Part shown: positions 37,255 through 50,116 of the stretch, piece after piece
How the letters are laid out: each line of letters begins with the position of its first letter
Position numbering within the stretch: position 1 is the stretch's first letter
NCBI GenBank assembly: GCA_950295325.1
Contig: OX485803.1
Location: 64,745,554-64,809,553 of the forward strand
Reading direction: 5' to 3'
Source: Polytrichum commune
Taxonomy: Eukaryota; Streptophyta; Polytrichopsida; Polytrichales; Polytrichaceae
Length of the DNA stretch: 64,000 nucleotides
The notes under the pieces: generated by a model
The model's input: the letters and a program-made list of their open reading frames with translations, nothing else
Told to the model about the DNA's origin: nothing
Databases searched by the model: none
Position numbers and translations under genes: made by a program

Positions 37255-37728
37255 CGTGAATTAAAGCCTCCCTATAATTACTTAAACTTCAAAAATGGCT
37301 CATTTGTTTGCACCCTTCCATTACTTATATCATCCAAGTCACTACAATTTTTTGTACTCTATATTCCTTTTAAGTAATAAACGGGCGTGGGGAAGACGAC
37401 CCCAACAACTACGCGTTCCCTTTTAATCCATTTTTGGACAGACGGAAATCCCAATTATCATCCATCCCCGTGAGTCCTAAACCCATTTACATACCATACT
37501 AAACATACCTTCTAGGATCCTTATCTTCAGCCCTTATATTAATTTTACAAAAAAAGAATGGCCCACATTTTATGTCCATCTAACTTACTTATAATGGGAT
37601 TGTCTACATTTAATGGCCCCTTCATTATTTGGAATTCCTTTATAAATTTTATTTCAAATGATTTTAATCCTCTCTATATTATGCCGCACGTCGTTTTAAA
37701 AATGCACTAAGTAATCTACCCATGTTGA
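37255..37728 (-). repeat. Inverted partner of the TIR element at 38396-38888
   Basis: Nearly collinear with the reverse complement of 38396-38810. Shared blocks include AATCCTCTCTATATTATGCCG, GGATCCTTATCTTCA and TCATCCATCCCCGTGAGTCC. One end keeps the terminal GGGTAGAT-like repeat (as CTACCC at about 37722-37727); the other end is missing. It also has about 50 bp (AAACGGGCGTGGGGAAGACG and following) absent from the partner. Confidence 0.65.
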
Positions 37729-38317
37729 GTTAGAGTGGAAATTCATCTCGTCGTGTTAGAACTTGCAAAGCAACCATATCGTCATTTTAAGTTTCACAAT
37801 CGAAGTTGATATGCAGAAGTCACAAGACATAAAAAAGAATAGACTATTTTCTTCTCTAAATGATCACATAAGCTCTCTTCATGATTCCTCATAACTGCAT
37901 GGATGGATGAGATGAATCTTGAATCGATCCAATGGTCATAAAAACCTATGGAGTTGGATGTCCCCACAATAGGACCACACACCTTATAACGTTGTTCGTT
38001 CATTGTGTTGTGAACAATAACTATTAAAACGATTTATGCCCCTCGTCATACATTTAACAATTTGCTCGCCTTTTTATATTGCATGAAGTGCTCACATCTC
38101 AAGAGGCCTTTTGATTGTGTTGGTCACCTTGAAATGACTAGGAACTTCCGCATCCAACGGTGAAGATCGTCACGAATCCAATCCTCCCTCCCAATGCATA
38201 CAAACACCGAGGTCCAAACAAGTCCACTAAGCAACTTCCATGCCTTGCAACTTGGGTGTAGTTACAAAGTGGATTTTGCCAACTTGGGCAAACCCTTGTC
38301 TTAGGGTGACTTCACAA
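37729..38317. other. Spacer between inverted repeat copies
   Basis: No gene or transposon recognised. Confidence 0.35.
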
Positions 38318-39100
38318 CGGGTCCCCAAATCCCACTCGTGTTAACAAGTCCCAACTTCTGAGCCTCAAGAAACCATTAAAGCATGATTTCACGGGTAGAT
38401 CACTTTAGTGCATTTTAAAAACAACGTGCGGCATAATATAGAGAGGATTAAAATCATTTGAAATAAAATTTATAAAGGAATTCCAAATAATGAAGGGGCC
38501 ATTAAATGTAAACAATCCCATTATAAGTAAGTTAGATGGACATAAAACATGGGCCATTCTTTTTTTTGTAAAATTAATATAGGGGTTGAAGATAAGGATC
38601 CTAGAAGGTATGTTTAGTATGGTATGTAAATGGGTTTAGGACTCACGGGGATGGATGATAATTGGGATTTCCGTTTGTCCAAAATTACTTAAAAGGCATA
38701 TAGAGTACAAAAAATTGCAGTGACTTGGACAATATAAGTAATGGAAGGGTGCAAACAAATGGGCCATTTTTTAAATTTAAGTAAGTATAGGAGGCTTTAA
38801 TTCAGCCCTTGAAGGTAAATAGCCCCAAAACAAAAAAACCCCAGCCGCACGTGGTGCACAAAAATGCCTTAGAGTGCTCTACCCATGCATGCTTTATATT
38901 CATTAAAGTTAGATCTTGATTATTTTATGCAAAAATATCAGGACTTGTTTTGCGAGTTGGTCTAGTTTCTTGCTCGACCGAACTTTCAACACGAGTCGTC
39001 CTGAACCTCACCTCCAAAAAGTGTTGTCATGTAGACATCCATGTCATACTTGGGATTTAGGACTTAATTAGGACCCCTTGTGATCGAACCGGCCCTTAGC
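38318..39100 (-). repeat. Dispersed repeat copy 2, interrupted
   Basis: Reverse-orientation relative of the repeat at 21762-22462. GGTTTCTTGAGGCTCA-type sequence lies at 38318-38378, and the GGATGTCTAC, TTTTTGGAGGTGAG and GGGCCGGTTC parts at about 38945-39100. Its middle is interrupted by the TIR element at 38396-38888. Confidence 0.5.
38396..38888. mobile_element. TIR element nested in a dispersed repeat
   Basis: Left end GGGTAGATCACTTTAGTGCA and right end, read inversely, GGGTAGAGCACTCTAAGGCA. Inner GTGCGGC blocks are mirrored too, giving imperfect TIRs of about 40 bp. Flanking AAATCATGC and AAAGCATGC (read on the minus strand) differ at one base and could be a 9-bp target duplication, which would suggest a Mutator-like origin. 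A second copy, truncated and inverted, lies at 37255-37728. Confidence 0.55.
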
Positions 39101-40404
39101 TAAGCTTACGCCCATATAGAGTTAGAGTGATTTGTGACAACATAAAAGAGGTCACTCTCAAAGCGAAGACCCCACTCTCTTTTAAACATCCAAGTGGTCT
39201 GGTATTGGGTAGCTACAAGTTGTGTTTGAAAATAATGGATGATATAGAGTAGAGGCATCCATAACCGATCACCGAGGAGATTATGCGCTAAATCTAGAGA
39301 AGTATAAGGCGGTGCAAAAATATCCCGTGTAGGAAAATAGAAATAAAGAGGATTGCAATTTTATTGGAAAATTTATTCTTTAAAGTGAAATAACTGTGAA
39401 TTTTTTAAGCCAAAAGTTGGCTCGAACATATTACCAATGTCTAGAGTCTATCAAAACCGCTCGTTTTAAATGCTCATTTCTCCTCGCTTTAACACTCAAA
39501 ACTAGGATATGTGTCATGTTACTGTGGGTTTTGGCATGCATGATCATAATTAAGTCCCAACCTGATTGAAATTTCGGTACCCTATAAATTGGCGACGGAG
39601 TCTTGATTGGGAATAGGCATTTCTACTATAGTTGGACAAAACTTGATGATAAAAGATGGGATGAATTGTTGGGTACCGGATGAATTTTATTTGGTAAATT
39701 CTTATTGGCAAAGCTATTTATGCGACGAGCCATTTTGCTAGCCTCACAGTCTAGGGGGTAAAGCACTTCCTAAGCACCTCTTAAATGTTACATTCATCCG
39801 TTACAGATGAATTTATAAAATTCTGATAAAATATAGTTTGCGATTATTTCATCCAAAGTTGCTTCCAAGTACAATAGACCAGGGAGATCCAATTCTTGTC
39901 AAACTGCACTAAATATTCATATGGTGTTTTTTTATATCACCGTGGTAACGTTTCTAATGACACTTCTTATGAATAAGTTTACACGTATTATCATGGATGA
40001 AAAAACTGGATGAAAAACCACTTAATAAGTGACACTAATTACAACATTGGAAATCTATAATGCCCGATTTTTTTTCACAAGGAACCAACCACACACAATG
40101 TTAGGTCTATATTTAGTGACACTACATGAGCGGTTTACAATGCGTATCGAGCAAGACAAATAGAATCGGTGACTCTCTATACAACATCTAGTGGACTTAA
40201 GTTAAAGCAATGTTTCCGGGGGCCTATAAAAATGGTAACGTTCAATCTTCCTTTACGTTGGATTAGTGGTTTGCCGTTCCTGGAAGAATGAGAAACGTAA
40301 GCAAAATATCTCTCCAATCGCATCATTGCATATATGCTACTTTTCCTTGTACTTGGGTACAAAGCAACATGGATGAGGAATGGTGTCCTCCATTGTCATT
40401 GGCA
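39101..40404. other. Non-coding stretch, no gene seen
   Basis: No recognised gene or element. Confidence 0.35.
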
Positions 40405-40872
40405 CTAAGGTGGGTTTTAGAGTTTAAACCCCATTCACACTAGAGTATTACACTAAAGAAACTCCAAATCAAGTGATTCTATTGGTCAAGAGCAAAAAAT
40501 TGGACCCAAGGTCTTTACACTAGGGTCCATGTTCAAGGTGCGAAAAAATGAAGTGGCGTTAATGTGGCAAATCTCATCAGTCGTCTCTCAAAATATATTC
40601 CTCCTTAAGAAATCAATCTTCAAGCTTGGGTCACAAAGTAAGTGGTTCGACTAATGAGATTTGGCAGGAAAAGTGATGCCAACATCAATGCCACTTCACA
40701 TTTTCATACCCTGGACCCAAACTCTAATGTAAACTCCTTGAATCCACATCTATGCTCTCAACCAATAAGATCGCTCGATGTTAGAATTTCTTTGATCCCG
40801 GATTCACCATAATGGGTGTTTTGAACCCAAGTGTCTTGAACCTAGATTTGAATGTAAATGCACCCTTGACCC
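40405..40872. repeat. Foldback element, ~200-bp arms
   Basis: The left arm up to about 40580 mirrors the right arm from about 40650. TGGCAAATCTCATCAGTCG pairs with CGACTAATGAGATTTGGCA, GAAGTGGCGTTAATG with CATCAATGCCACTTC, and ATTGGTCAAGAGCA with TGCTCTCAACCAAT. The arms are diverged and the loop is about 70 bp. No coding capacity. Confidence 0.6.
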
Positions 40873-41339
40873 TTATTATCCTTCGGGTTTTATTGATTTT
40901 AAAGATTACTTATATAGTGTGAGATTTGCAAGCTTGTTTACGGAAACGTTCATGACCCAAGATTGAAGAACATATCCGTACGGTTAGATCTTCTATAGAA
41001 AGGTCATGAGCTTTTGTGTGAGCATTTCAAAGCAAAAAAATTAATATTTTTTAATAAAATAAAAATGACATTGATTTGCATGGATATCTTATGTAGACTT
41101 ATGACTTACATGCATGGAAAATATATGATATGATGTGTAAAGTGTGAATAACATTTGTTAGTGAAACTCCATACTTGTCATTTAGCTCATCAAAGTTGAT
41201 TTTATTATTTATAATTTATATATAATTTATTAGATTTTTTTTTACGAAATCATCTTGGTGATACACACCAAATTTGATACAAAAACTAATACGATTAGCA
41301 TTTCTTATGGGGACCGTATCTTCCATCGTCGTCAGTACT
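40873..41339. other. AT-rich non-coding stretch
   Basis: No gene. Very AT-rich near 41030-41240. Confidence 0.4.
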
Positions 41340-41830
41340 GAAAGGGACGAGACCTGCACGAACGAGTGACGGAGACAGGCAGCCCAAAAGCCTTTCGGCC
41401 TCCTCTTCCTCCCGGACGAACGAGAGACAGAGATAAGGACAGAGCATCTATTCTCGTCGTCCCCTGCTTCGAGAATGGGATGCAAAGAGCGACGGAGAGG
41501 GAACGAAGCAACGACGCCGTCGGGATGTTGTCGTCGTCACTCTGCTCCTCTCTCCCTCCCTTCTCTCGGCTGCTGCTTCCTTCCTCGCTTCTCTCCGCGC
41601 TTGCATTGCAACGCTGGGAGTTGCTGGATCCACTGCCTCTTTTGCGGCACCATGCACATGCGCCTGCGCCAACCTTTGCCGAGCTGCCGTCTCAAAATCA
41701 TCGCCCTATCGCCCTGCATCCCTCGCAACTCGCAGCGAACGGATCCGTTCAGTGTGCACCAAGTTACGGCCAGCTTCAGGCCGAGGAGCACTCTAAATTC
41801 TAGTAGTTCGTCAGGGGCAGCTATTTAGGG
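41340..41830 (+). promoter_or_regulatory. GC-rich leader/promoter region of the BSD gene
   Basis: An abrupt rise in GC and CG content compared with both flanks, with CT-rich stretches typical of plant 5' leaders. Several overlapping open frames here look like by-products of the composition, and none matches a known family. A leader intron between this island and the start codon at 42848 is plausible, but its ends were not fixed. Confidence 0.4.
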
Positions 41831-42536
41831 TGTGGTTTCCGCGGGAGTATTCTTCATTGACAGGATCCCCCCTTCGTGCGGCGGTCTCCAGATCGCCTTT
41901 GCATTTTTCCTCTGTGACTCCCCTGTGTCTGCAGCAATAAGTGCATTGTGAGTGTAGAATTCTTCGCTTTGGAAGGTGGTAGGGTTTGAGTGCGTTCTTC
42001 CATGATCATCGCGGTCGTCCTGTTAATACACGTTTTTATTAGTTGTGTGGCCTACTTGTTACCATATCGTGTCATCGGTTTGTATGAGTTGATGACCTGG
42101 TCAGGGTTTGTCGAACCTACAACGTTGTATTAATTCCTTGATAGTTACATTAATTCCTCGTCATCTCGAGATTCTAATTTGTTTGAAACAGTCTGATCGG
42201 GGTTTAACTAGGTGGTCAGAGTTGTGGTGGTTGTCTTTGCATCAGATCGCAGAACTAGGGGGGACTATCATATACGTATGCTGAGTTGCATCACTTTGGA
42301 TTAAACACTCATACTTTGTTGATTCTGTCCAGTTAGGTATTTGACTCGATGAAAAAACGTGTACACTGTAAAAGGAGTCAGCCTTGGCATCTTTGGAGCT
42401 GACGAGTGTGGTGGAGTGTGTTCTAATTCCTTGTGCGAGTCGGAAAGTGGTGTAGTTTTTGTGTTATTGTAAATAGTGTGGGGGAGTGAAACTTAGGTTA
42501 TATGAATGTAGTGCAGGGGAAAGGACTTGGTCCTTC

Positions 42537-42846
42537 GTGACATGGTTATCTCATGTATTTGCGACATGGAAATTGAGTATATCAGGGTAGAAAGATAGAT
42601 TGGCATGGACTCCTAGTATCGGTTACAGAGATGTACATTCCTTTGTATGGGCATGGAGTGTAAATCACAGAGAGCTTATTTGATTAAGGAAGTGACATGG
42701 TTATCTCATGTATTTTCTACATGGCAATTGAGTATATGAGGCTAGAAAGATAATTGGCATGGGCTCCTAGTATCAGTTGCAGAGATCACATTCCTTTGTA
42801 TGGGCGTCAACTAGAAGTGATAGAGAGAGCTTAATTGACAAAAGGA
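42537..42846 (+). repeat. ~155-bp tandem duplication ending at the BSD start codon
   Basis: Two adjacent units begin GTGACATGGTTATCTCATGT at about 42537 and 42692. Both contain AATTGAGTATAT, AGGCTAGAAAGATA-like, GGCTCCTAGTATC and ATTCCTTTGTATGGGC blocks. The second unit ends within a few bases of the ATG at 42848, so the presumed leader has been duplicated. Confidence 0.75.
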
Positions 42847-42847
42847 A

Positions 42848-45800
42848 ATGTCGTGGTTTTCAAGCCCCTTTTCACTGCCTCTTCCACCTTCACCAAAAGA
42901 CAGAGGGTTGGAAGATGACAGTGCTGAGGATACAAGTCATCCAATTGTTGCTGGAAAGGGTGTGAAGGATGACATCTCAGAAATAACCAAAAGCCTTACT
43001 CGTCAATTCTGGGGTGTAGCTTCTTTCCTTGCTCCACCTCCTGTTGAAAGGTCGGATCTGGTGCCGCCGAAGCATGACGAGAAACCGCAAGCTGTGGAGA
43101 CACAGAGTCCCAAACTGGCTGAAGGTACACCAGAAGGGTCTGATGGTGCGGAGATGAATGAAGGTGTGGGTGTTCTCTCGGAGGTGGTCATATCTGGGTC
43201 AGGATCAACAGGAGAGGATGCAAGCGATTCCCCGAATGCAGGTGGTCAAAGGTTGACAGGTATTCGAAGCGACTTGGCTGAGTTAAGGGGCACAATGGCC
43301 ACTGGATTCTCGCGAATTCAGTCGGTAATTCGAGTTGTTACACAAGACGAGGATGAAGATGAGGAAGGTGATGTTGTGGAGAATCCCCTTGAAGGTAGTG
43401 AATCTGGCATGCCTGTTGAGAGTCTGGGAGATGAGGCACAGAAAAATGGTGGGCTCAATTCTATTTTCAAGCCTTTGTTGGTGCGTATGTTGTCATCTCG
43501 GGAGAGAGCACCTGTACAAGAGAGGGAAGTTGAGCCTCCCTCAACAGCACTAGATGATGGAGTAGAGGATCAAGACTACTCAGTTCTCATGTCCAAGGTA
43601 GGCATTTCATAGTTCATGTTACCATGCTCTTTTGACATTTCTTTTTGAAAGTTGTAAACTTTCTACTTGTGTGAGATGATCCTGTAAGTGGTCTTGGTGG
43701 AGCTCAATTTAGAGATTTGGACCTGTACTGAGAAGAAATCTTCCAACTTAGCTCTGCAGATTTTGTTATCTTCAGTTAAATTGCACCTAAAATCCCTGAA
43801 AAGTTACCTTGAATTTTTTTCGAGTTCTGAACAAAGTTTCGTGAGAATTACTTGCAGAGAAATAAGTGGAATATCTGGGAATAACAGGGTTGGTATTTCT
43901 GTGCCACCCATGGCCCCAACACATGTTTTAAATGCCACAATATGTGTGTTGTACAGGATCCACGACCTAGTGTGATTGCCAGTGGCATTGATGGGCTGTC
44001 CAAATTTGCTTCAAGTTTACTCCCATTTGCACGTGATATAGTTGGTGAATTCTCGGGGAGAGACTATTTCGCTGTTGGATTAACGAATGAGGTAGTGGCT
44101 TTTGCGAACAGCATTGCTGTGCACCCAGAGACCTGGCTTGACTTTCCTCTGCCAGAGGAGGAAGATGACGATGGTAATTTTTCAGGATCTCATTTTTATT
44201 GCTTGTTTCATAGTTCTGCTTGTAGATGTCTTCTGCAGGCATGACCTTATTCCTCAGGCCTGAACTCGGCATTAATGGAGAGGAGAATCAAAATGTTTTG
44301 ATCCCATTCTTTACTTGCAGCATTTTAGCTGATAGCATTCTCTTTTGTATCTGCTCTCCAGATTTTGACATGACAGAGGCACAGCAAGAGCATGCTGAGG
44401 CTGTAAAAGAAGTTGCATCCAGACTTGCAGCAGTGCACCATGAACTTTGCCCAGCTATTATAAGTTTTGGCCGATTTTGGAAAATATATTTTGTGCTGTT
44501 GCACTCACGCCTTAGCAGGGAGGATTCTGAACTCCTCTCTACACCCCAGGTATGTACACCTCAACCCCAACTACCTATTTCAAGAATGTTTATTATATAT
44601 TACTGCAATTGCTTCTCTCACCTGATCAGATTTATTCACCTCAATCAACATCATTGTATCAAAGCTGAGGTCCAGGCCATTGGTGGACTTTTTGTAAGTC
44701 ATCACCAAGGACTGGATAATCTGTTATTGCTGTTGATTCTGAGACTTGGAAATTCTTTGAGCATTCTGTACTCTACTGTGTGATACTATGTGTTTAAGAA
44801 TCTTATTTCTGATGTAAACTGCAACTCAAGATGGTGATCTGGTATTAGCAGGACAGAGTTGTCTTTGGTGTACAGTCATCTGCCAATGCAGCTGAGATAT
44901 TGAATGAAAGCATGATCTTCTCATTGTTTGTGAGCAGATAGCTCCAAGTGTAAAAGTTGCCAACTTTTTCCTCCTCCTTTTGTTGCAAAGCTGGTCAATA
45001 TAATTTTGCAATACTTTCACAGGTGGTATTAATTCTGCAGTTGAGGACCTATCTTTGCCAATAAAATTAGCGGTGCAGAGGTCTTCAGCAATATTTTTAT
45101 AACCTTGATTAACCTGTGTTGTGTTTACTTGCTTTTACAGGTCTTGAAAACCCGTGATCTCCTCCTGCAACAACTTAAGAAGAAAGAACCTGTGCATCTT
45201 GATACAGCTCCCACTCAGTCTGAGCGCGATGAGCTTGGAATTACAGAATACAGTATAGCTGATACTAACAAGAAGCAGGTTGTTCTCAAGGAGCATTTAG
45301 AGTCGACTGCACAGTCCAAGCCCGCACTCGTCACAGAGCATGATTCAGCAGATTTGGAAACCCTGGCATCTGAAGACCTTCCAAAGGAGTCCATGTCTGG
45401 TTCAGCAGAAATTGAAGAGCTAGTGCCCGAAGCAACCACAATACAATTCTCAGCTTTAACATTAGAGGATGATGATGCAGTGGATGCGGATGCATGGCTG
45501 GAGGATGAGGATGACAATGCAACTGCAGCATTACAAGTTGATGGCACAATATTGCAGGGGATTGGCAGTTCAGGTTAGAGCATTGATCTCTTTCTTTCTA
45601 GGAGACCAGAGCAACCTCTAGATTACTGTCTAATTGCTTAATTATCTTGTTCAATCTACTGATTTTGGTTTTCCTGTAAGCAGGGGGAATGGAAAACATA
45701 GACGAAGACGTCTCCTTCAGTGATCTTGAAGATGACGACAATGAGTCCAACCAAGGAGAGGTACTCCATTGATTGCACTCCCAGCATTTTATAAACCTTC

Positions 45801-46386
45801 ATGGTGCCACAGCCTGTCAGTGCAGCTATTGTACACATATTCCAAGTAGAGTTGGGAAAGTTTATCTCAATAAGGATACAAGCAGAGCCGTGTATCATGG
45901 TTTATGTTCTACTGATCACAAATTGCAGTGAACAGCTCATTCTGTATTGTAGATGACTGTTAGAGTCTTTTGTAGTGAAACCCACACCCACTACCTAGAA
46001 TCGTCCTCACCAGTGGGCCACCTTCTTGATGTTTTGCTTCCCTTGTACATTCAATCACAGCATGAGGATATCACATACATGTATATTATCACCTCTTGAT
46101 CTGACTGCAGAATTTTGTCTGCATTTTGGGTAGAGGCTTAGTCAAATGCAGGATAGTCATCTGAAATCTGAACCATGGTTTTTAGGGGCCTGAAAAACCA
46201 ATTCTAAGGAGGGAGATTGCAGAGGGTGTGGAGACACCCGCTTCTCAGGCTGGCAACAATACTGTTTATGCTGAAGATTCACATGAAGATGTGTCTTCTG
46301 GGAGTAAAATTGAAAGGGGCGAGTTCAATGACTGGCTGACAGTCAATGAAGAAGATGCTGCCAGTGCGGGCTCCTCATCTCCCTAA
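42848..46386 (+). CDS. BSD domain-containing protein (6 exons)
   Basis: Exons 42848-43597, 43957-44173, 44362-44549, 45141-45573, 45684-45760 and 46186-46386. All introns are GT-AG with matching phases, total 1866 nt or 621 aa. The start MSWFSSPF resembles other plant BSD proteins (MSW...), followed by ISEITKSLTRQFWGVASFLAPPP. The conserved block HPETWLDFPLPEEEDDD leads into the BSD domain at about residues 323-375, with the diagnostic Phe-Trp pair in GRFWKIYFVLLHSRL (about 361-362). An acidic tail with ENIDEDVSFSDLEDDD and DWLTVNEED ends the protein. BSD domains also occur in TFIIH p62 and synapse-associated proteins; the plant members' biochemical role is unsettled. No lesion is seen. The ATG directly follows a tandem duplication. 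Confidence 0.92.
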
Positions 46387-48164
46387 CATTTTTACTCAAT
46401 CTGGTCTTCTGGTCTGCCACATGAATAACTACAAGGCCTGTTTGCATACATATCTCATGTGCGTCTCCTCTCCCATACGACATTCTCAGACATCACATAC
46501 ATTGAAGAGTGTAAGCTTTTCAACAGTATCTTTTCTATCATGTGCTATCCAGGGCCTTGCACATCTTTCATCCAAACTTTCCTAGGACTGACAGTTGTAA
46601 GGCCTCCTTTCCCCCTCCACTGCATTTGTTGTTGTGAGGTTACAAAAAACCAGTGTAGACACAGCAACAGGGGCAGATTCTGGCGTTGTCGCCGGATTCT
46701 ACCGGATTCTACTAGTTGATCCTGTCATCAGAGTAAAGCAGGTTGTAAATATTCACTCCTTTCTGTAAAGGGGAGAGAAGGTGTATTGCTGCTAACTTAT
46801 GCAAGTTCCACTTAGCAGTGTCTGGTAACAAAATTCTGTAAAAGTATGATTTGCATTGCCATCTCTTTGCACACATCGTTCAGGGGACCAGAGCAGGTGA
46901 ATTGCAATGTTCCTATAATCATGAACTGCTTGGGTCACATATCAAATATAGTCAATGCTCATTTAATGACTAATATTGGAAGTATCAATCCTAGTCTTAG
47001 GAATGACTCAGCATCATCCAGCTCCATTGAGGAGCTCTTGAGCTATTTGGATGCATGTATAGGTGATGAGAAATGCTATTTCATTCTGAACCTCGTATGC
47101 TATGTTTTCAGCTGCACTCTTGGTATGTGCATCTGGCTATATCAATCTCATGTTGGGACTTTAGAGCCTATTGTGGTGATGTCAATTGACCTGTACGGTG
47201 TTTTGTGTATGTAAGGTATATGGGTGTTTATTCAGTTGGTTTTTCATGTTCTCCAACTTCTACTAATTAGATATAGACAACAAAACTTGTGTTGCATTAG
47301 CAAATCTACAATTAAGCTTCAGCAAATAATGGATTGGAAACCAGATCTCCCATGATTTAGTTATGGTTATCAAAAGTGCATATTTGTTGATTCTTTGATT
47401 GAATACACAAGATCTGTGTCAACCATGAAGTGTGGAGTAAATAAAAATTGAAGTTGTAGTCCATTCTCTTTTCAACATGTCACATTGTGGTGTTTGTTCT
47501 TTGATCCTCACTTAATCAAATATAATGCAGGTGTCCAAGTGCTCTGCACCAATTCTGGACCAGTGGTGATGAGATCTATCATGTACATTATCACCCACAT
47601 TCATTATAAGTTATGGTTAAAGTATGAATCTGGAAGAAAATCATTATAGGTCATCTAATATTTTCACTTCAAGAATGTGGAAGACATTCATCTTCATTCC
47701 AACAATAGCAAGCTCAACTCTTGTGTGACCAAAAGTAATGTGTGATGGCAACACTTGGTTGTAATGCCCTATATACAGTTCATGAATGAATCCTTCCTAC
47801 AATATTGAGTTAATATGTTCGATATAGTTTAAACTATGAAGGGTATATAATGATATTGATCCAACATTGGGCGCCAACCACTTGCATTATGCCAAGTGCT
47901 GACACAAGACATTGGAGAAAGAGATACCTTCTCTGATACTCGTACACTACCAAGCTCATATGAGAGAAGTTGAAGTTGTGGACCAATTCTTTGGATACCA
48001 TATTGTGCAAGCCAAAAACTACAAAATGGTGGCATAGATTGTTTTCATACACAATTATTACCTCTTAGTGAATGATTGGTTTATGTATAAAATTAATATG
48101 GAACAAAATGGTAATTGAAGAAGGTTCACCATGGAGCAGAGTTGTGCTTTGACATACATCTAAC
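46387..48164. other. Non-coding stretch downstream of the BSD gene
   Basis: Probably starts with the 3' UTR. Open frames at 46846-47214 and 47834-48052 show no recognised domain. No repeat structure was identified. Confidence 0.4.
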
Positions 48165-49262
48165 ACCAAGTAAATTTGCACCACAGTAGAATCTCATGTA
48201 GAAGTTGGCAACTTGACCTTGAAAACACCCACGGAGAACCCAAGAGCATCACAACAAAGGTAGCAATGAGCCTAAATGAGACGAATCTAAGCATCCAGTA
48301 TACAAATCGGCAAACAATAGAGACCTCCACTACACTCATCAAACGACTCCTACCCCTTCCAAACATCACATTAAGCATCTGCTCCTACCACACTCTATTA
48401 TCATAAGCTCATTTGGCAATTTGATATCAATCCACTCACTCTGCATATCTAGTGTGCACTCACATTACTCTATCACAAAAAGATACATAAAACTCCACAA
48501 AGTTTACTTCCATCAACCCGAGACCCGTGTCTCCAACTCTGAGATCAACTCCTGCCATGGAGGAAGTCGCACCCTTGCCTCCTCTACAAAAACACACACA
48601 ATTAATATTAGAAGATCAACAAACACTACGCATTCACCTGCAATCACTAGCACACCTACTTCCACTTGCAAGATACTCACATCAAGCCCATAAATCTTCT
48701 AGCCACAACAACACCCGACCAAAAACACAAGCAACTTTGGTCCCCCAAAAGGGTGGACACCACCTACTAGATTCACAACCTACCCACAACTCCACACTAC
48801 GCTCCTTCCAACTGCAAATTGCCATTACGTATTGCAACTCCTCACCAACTTGCACCCAATCCCTCGCCACAATATCCCCGACCCAGAAACCACACTGGTA
48901 AGTACATCCTGACAACACTAGAAAAGTGAAAACCTCAAGGCACAGGAACCCAAAAGAAAACTTACCTCCAAAATTAAGGGATCCCTTCCAACGCTCCAAA
49001 ACTTGGCCTACACCCCTTCCCCTCCCACACACCCACAATACTCAACCTTTTTGACAAAACCCCCCCTTTTGACACAACCCAACAAACTAGCTCTAGAATG
49101 TCGCACATAGCTACCAACAACTTACACCCACTACAACAATAACCTATTACGCTAGGCCCACATAACGCCACAACCTCAACACACCCAACCAACTCTAGGC
49201 ATGCGCTCCTGATTGCAACCCCCACAAACTACCAAAAATGGCACCCCAAGTGCATCTACCCC
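48165..49262 (+). mobile_element. Possible decayed non-LTR retrotransposon fragment
   Basis: The plus strand is strikingly G-poor and C/A-rich for about 1.1 kb, unlike its neighbours. Long plus-strand frames in two phases (48176-48406 and 48527-48901; 48421-48693) have coding-like runs such as SLNETNLSIQYTNRQT. The same base skew is seen in the LINE reverse-transcriptase pieces at the right edge. No diagnostic motif was found here, so this is a composition-based guess. Confidence 0.3.
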
Positions 49263-49687
49263 CCAAAATGCAAGGGATATTATCTTGTGAGCGATAAGCA
49301 GTAACACATGAGCAATAAATCCAAATTTAATAAAATACATGGATATAGGGTTCATAATCTAAAAATGTCACTACATTATTTGTAGATTTCCATCTTTAAA
49401 CTATAAATATTTGAATGAAGCAAGAGTGAAGGGGCCTATTACCATGGATCGTTTAGAATACTTTCAGTCCATTTCTTATTTCTATTATCACTATCCAAAC
49501 TAATACTTGTCATTTACTAATATTCTTATACATGTGGCTTAACACAAGACTTGCAACATTACTCACACTCTACAACACCAACAAGTTCAAGTAGTGGCAT
49601 AACCTTGTTGTAGGTATATGTAGGTGCGTGAATGAACATGTCATTTTTGTAATCCACTTTGCATAGAAATCTAAACAAATTATAAAG

Positions 49688-50029
49688 ATGTTTGCATTAT
49701 ACCCATTTCCCTTTCTTTTCCAAAGCATGAGAGGGCGTTTTTGTGAAGTCCAAGCATGTGCAATGTGGGATGTCACCAATTATGACATTGTATACGATAT
49801 CCTCCTTGGAGAGGATGTTGATGCAAAGAATGGATACAAAATGGTAGCGACTCGAATAACCATCCATGATTCTGGCATTCTCTCATTTGTTTTTGTGAAT
49901 CCCACTGGTGTCGCTAGATTGCGATGCACTATCTTCCCAAACCTAAATGTAGGGTGGGTGCCAAGGTTCGGTGGCATAGAACACTGTGACCAAAGGACGG
50001 GGAGGGTCACAATTGTTGAAAGCCTATAA
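49688..50029 (+). CDS. Hypothetical open frame, unknown
   Basis: A 113-codon frame starting ATG with sequence such as WDVTNYDIVYDILLGEDVDAKN and WVPRFGG. It has coding-like composition but no family was recognised, no introns are evident and no regulatory context is visible. It may be a transposon remnant. Confidence 0.25.
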   Translation: MFALYPFPFLFQSMRGRFCEVQACAMWDVTNYDIVYDILLGEDVDAKNGYKMVATRITIHDSGILSFVFVNPTGVARLRCTIFPNLNVGWVPRFGGIEHCDQRTGRVTIVESL

Positions 50030-50116
50030 ATGCCTTTCTCTATTGTTGTTGAAATCCAGCATCCTCAAGCACCAATACCTCCTCCCTTAATAAATTGGTA
50101 CCTATCTTCACTGGTG

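Noticed and set aside
41366-41828. Overlapping frames of 117-145 codons upstream of the BSD gene
   Set aside because: Several frames on both strands are open because the leader is GC-rich. None has a recognisable domain.
46846-47214. 122-codon frame after the BSD gene
   Set aside because: No family similarity, a position in the expected 3' region and a composition like the surrounding non-coding DNA.
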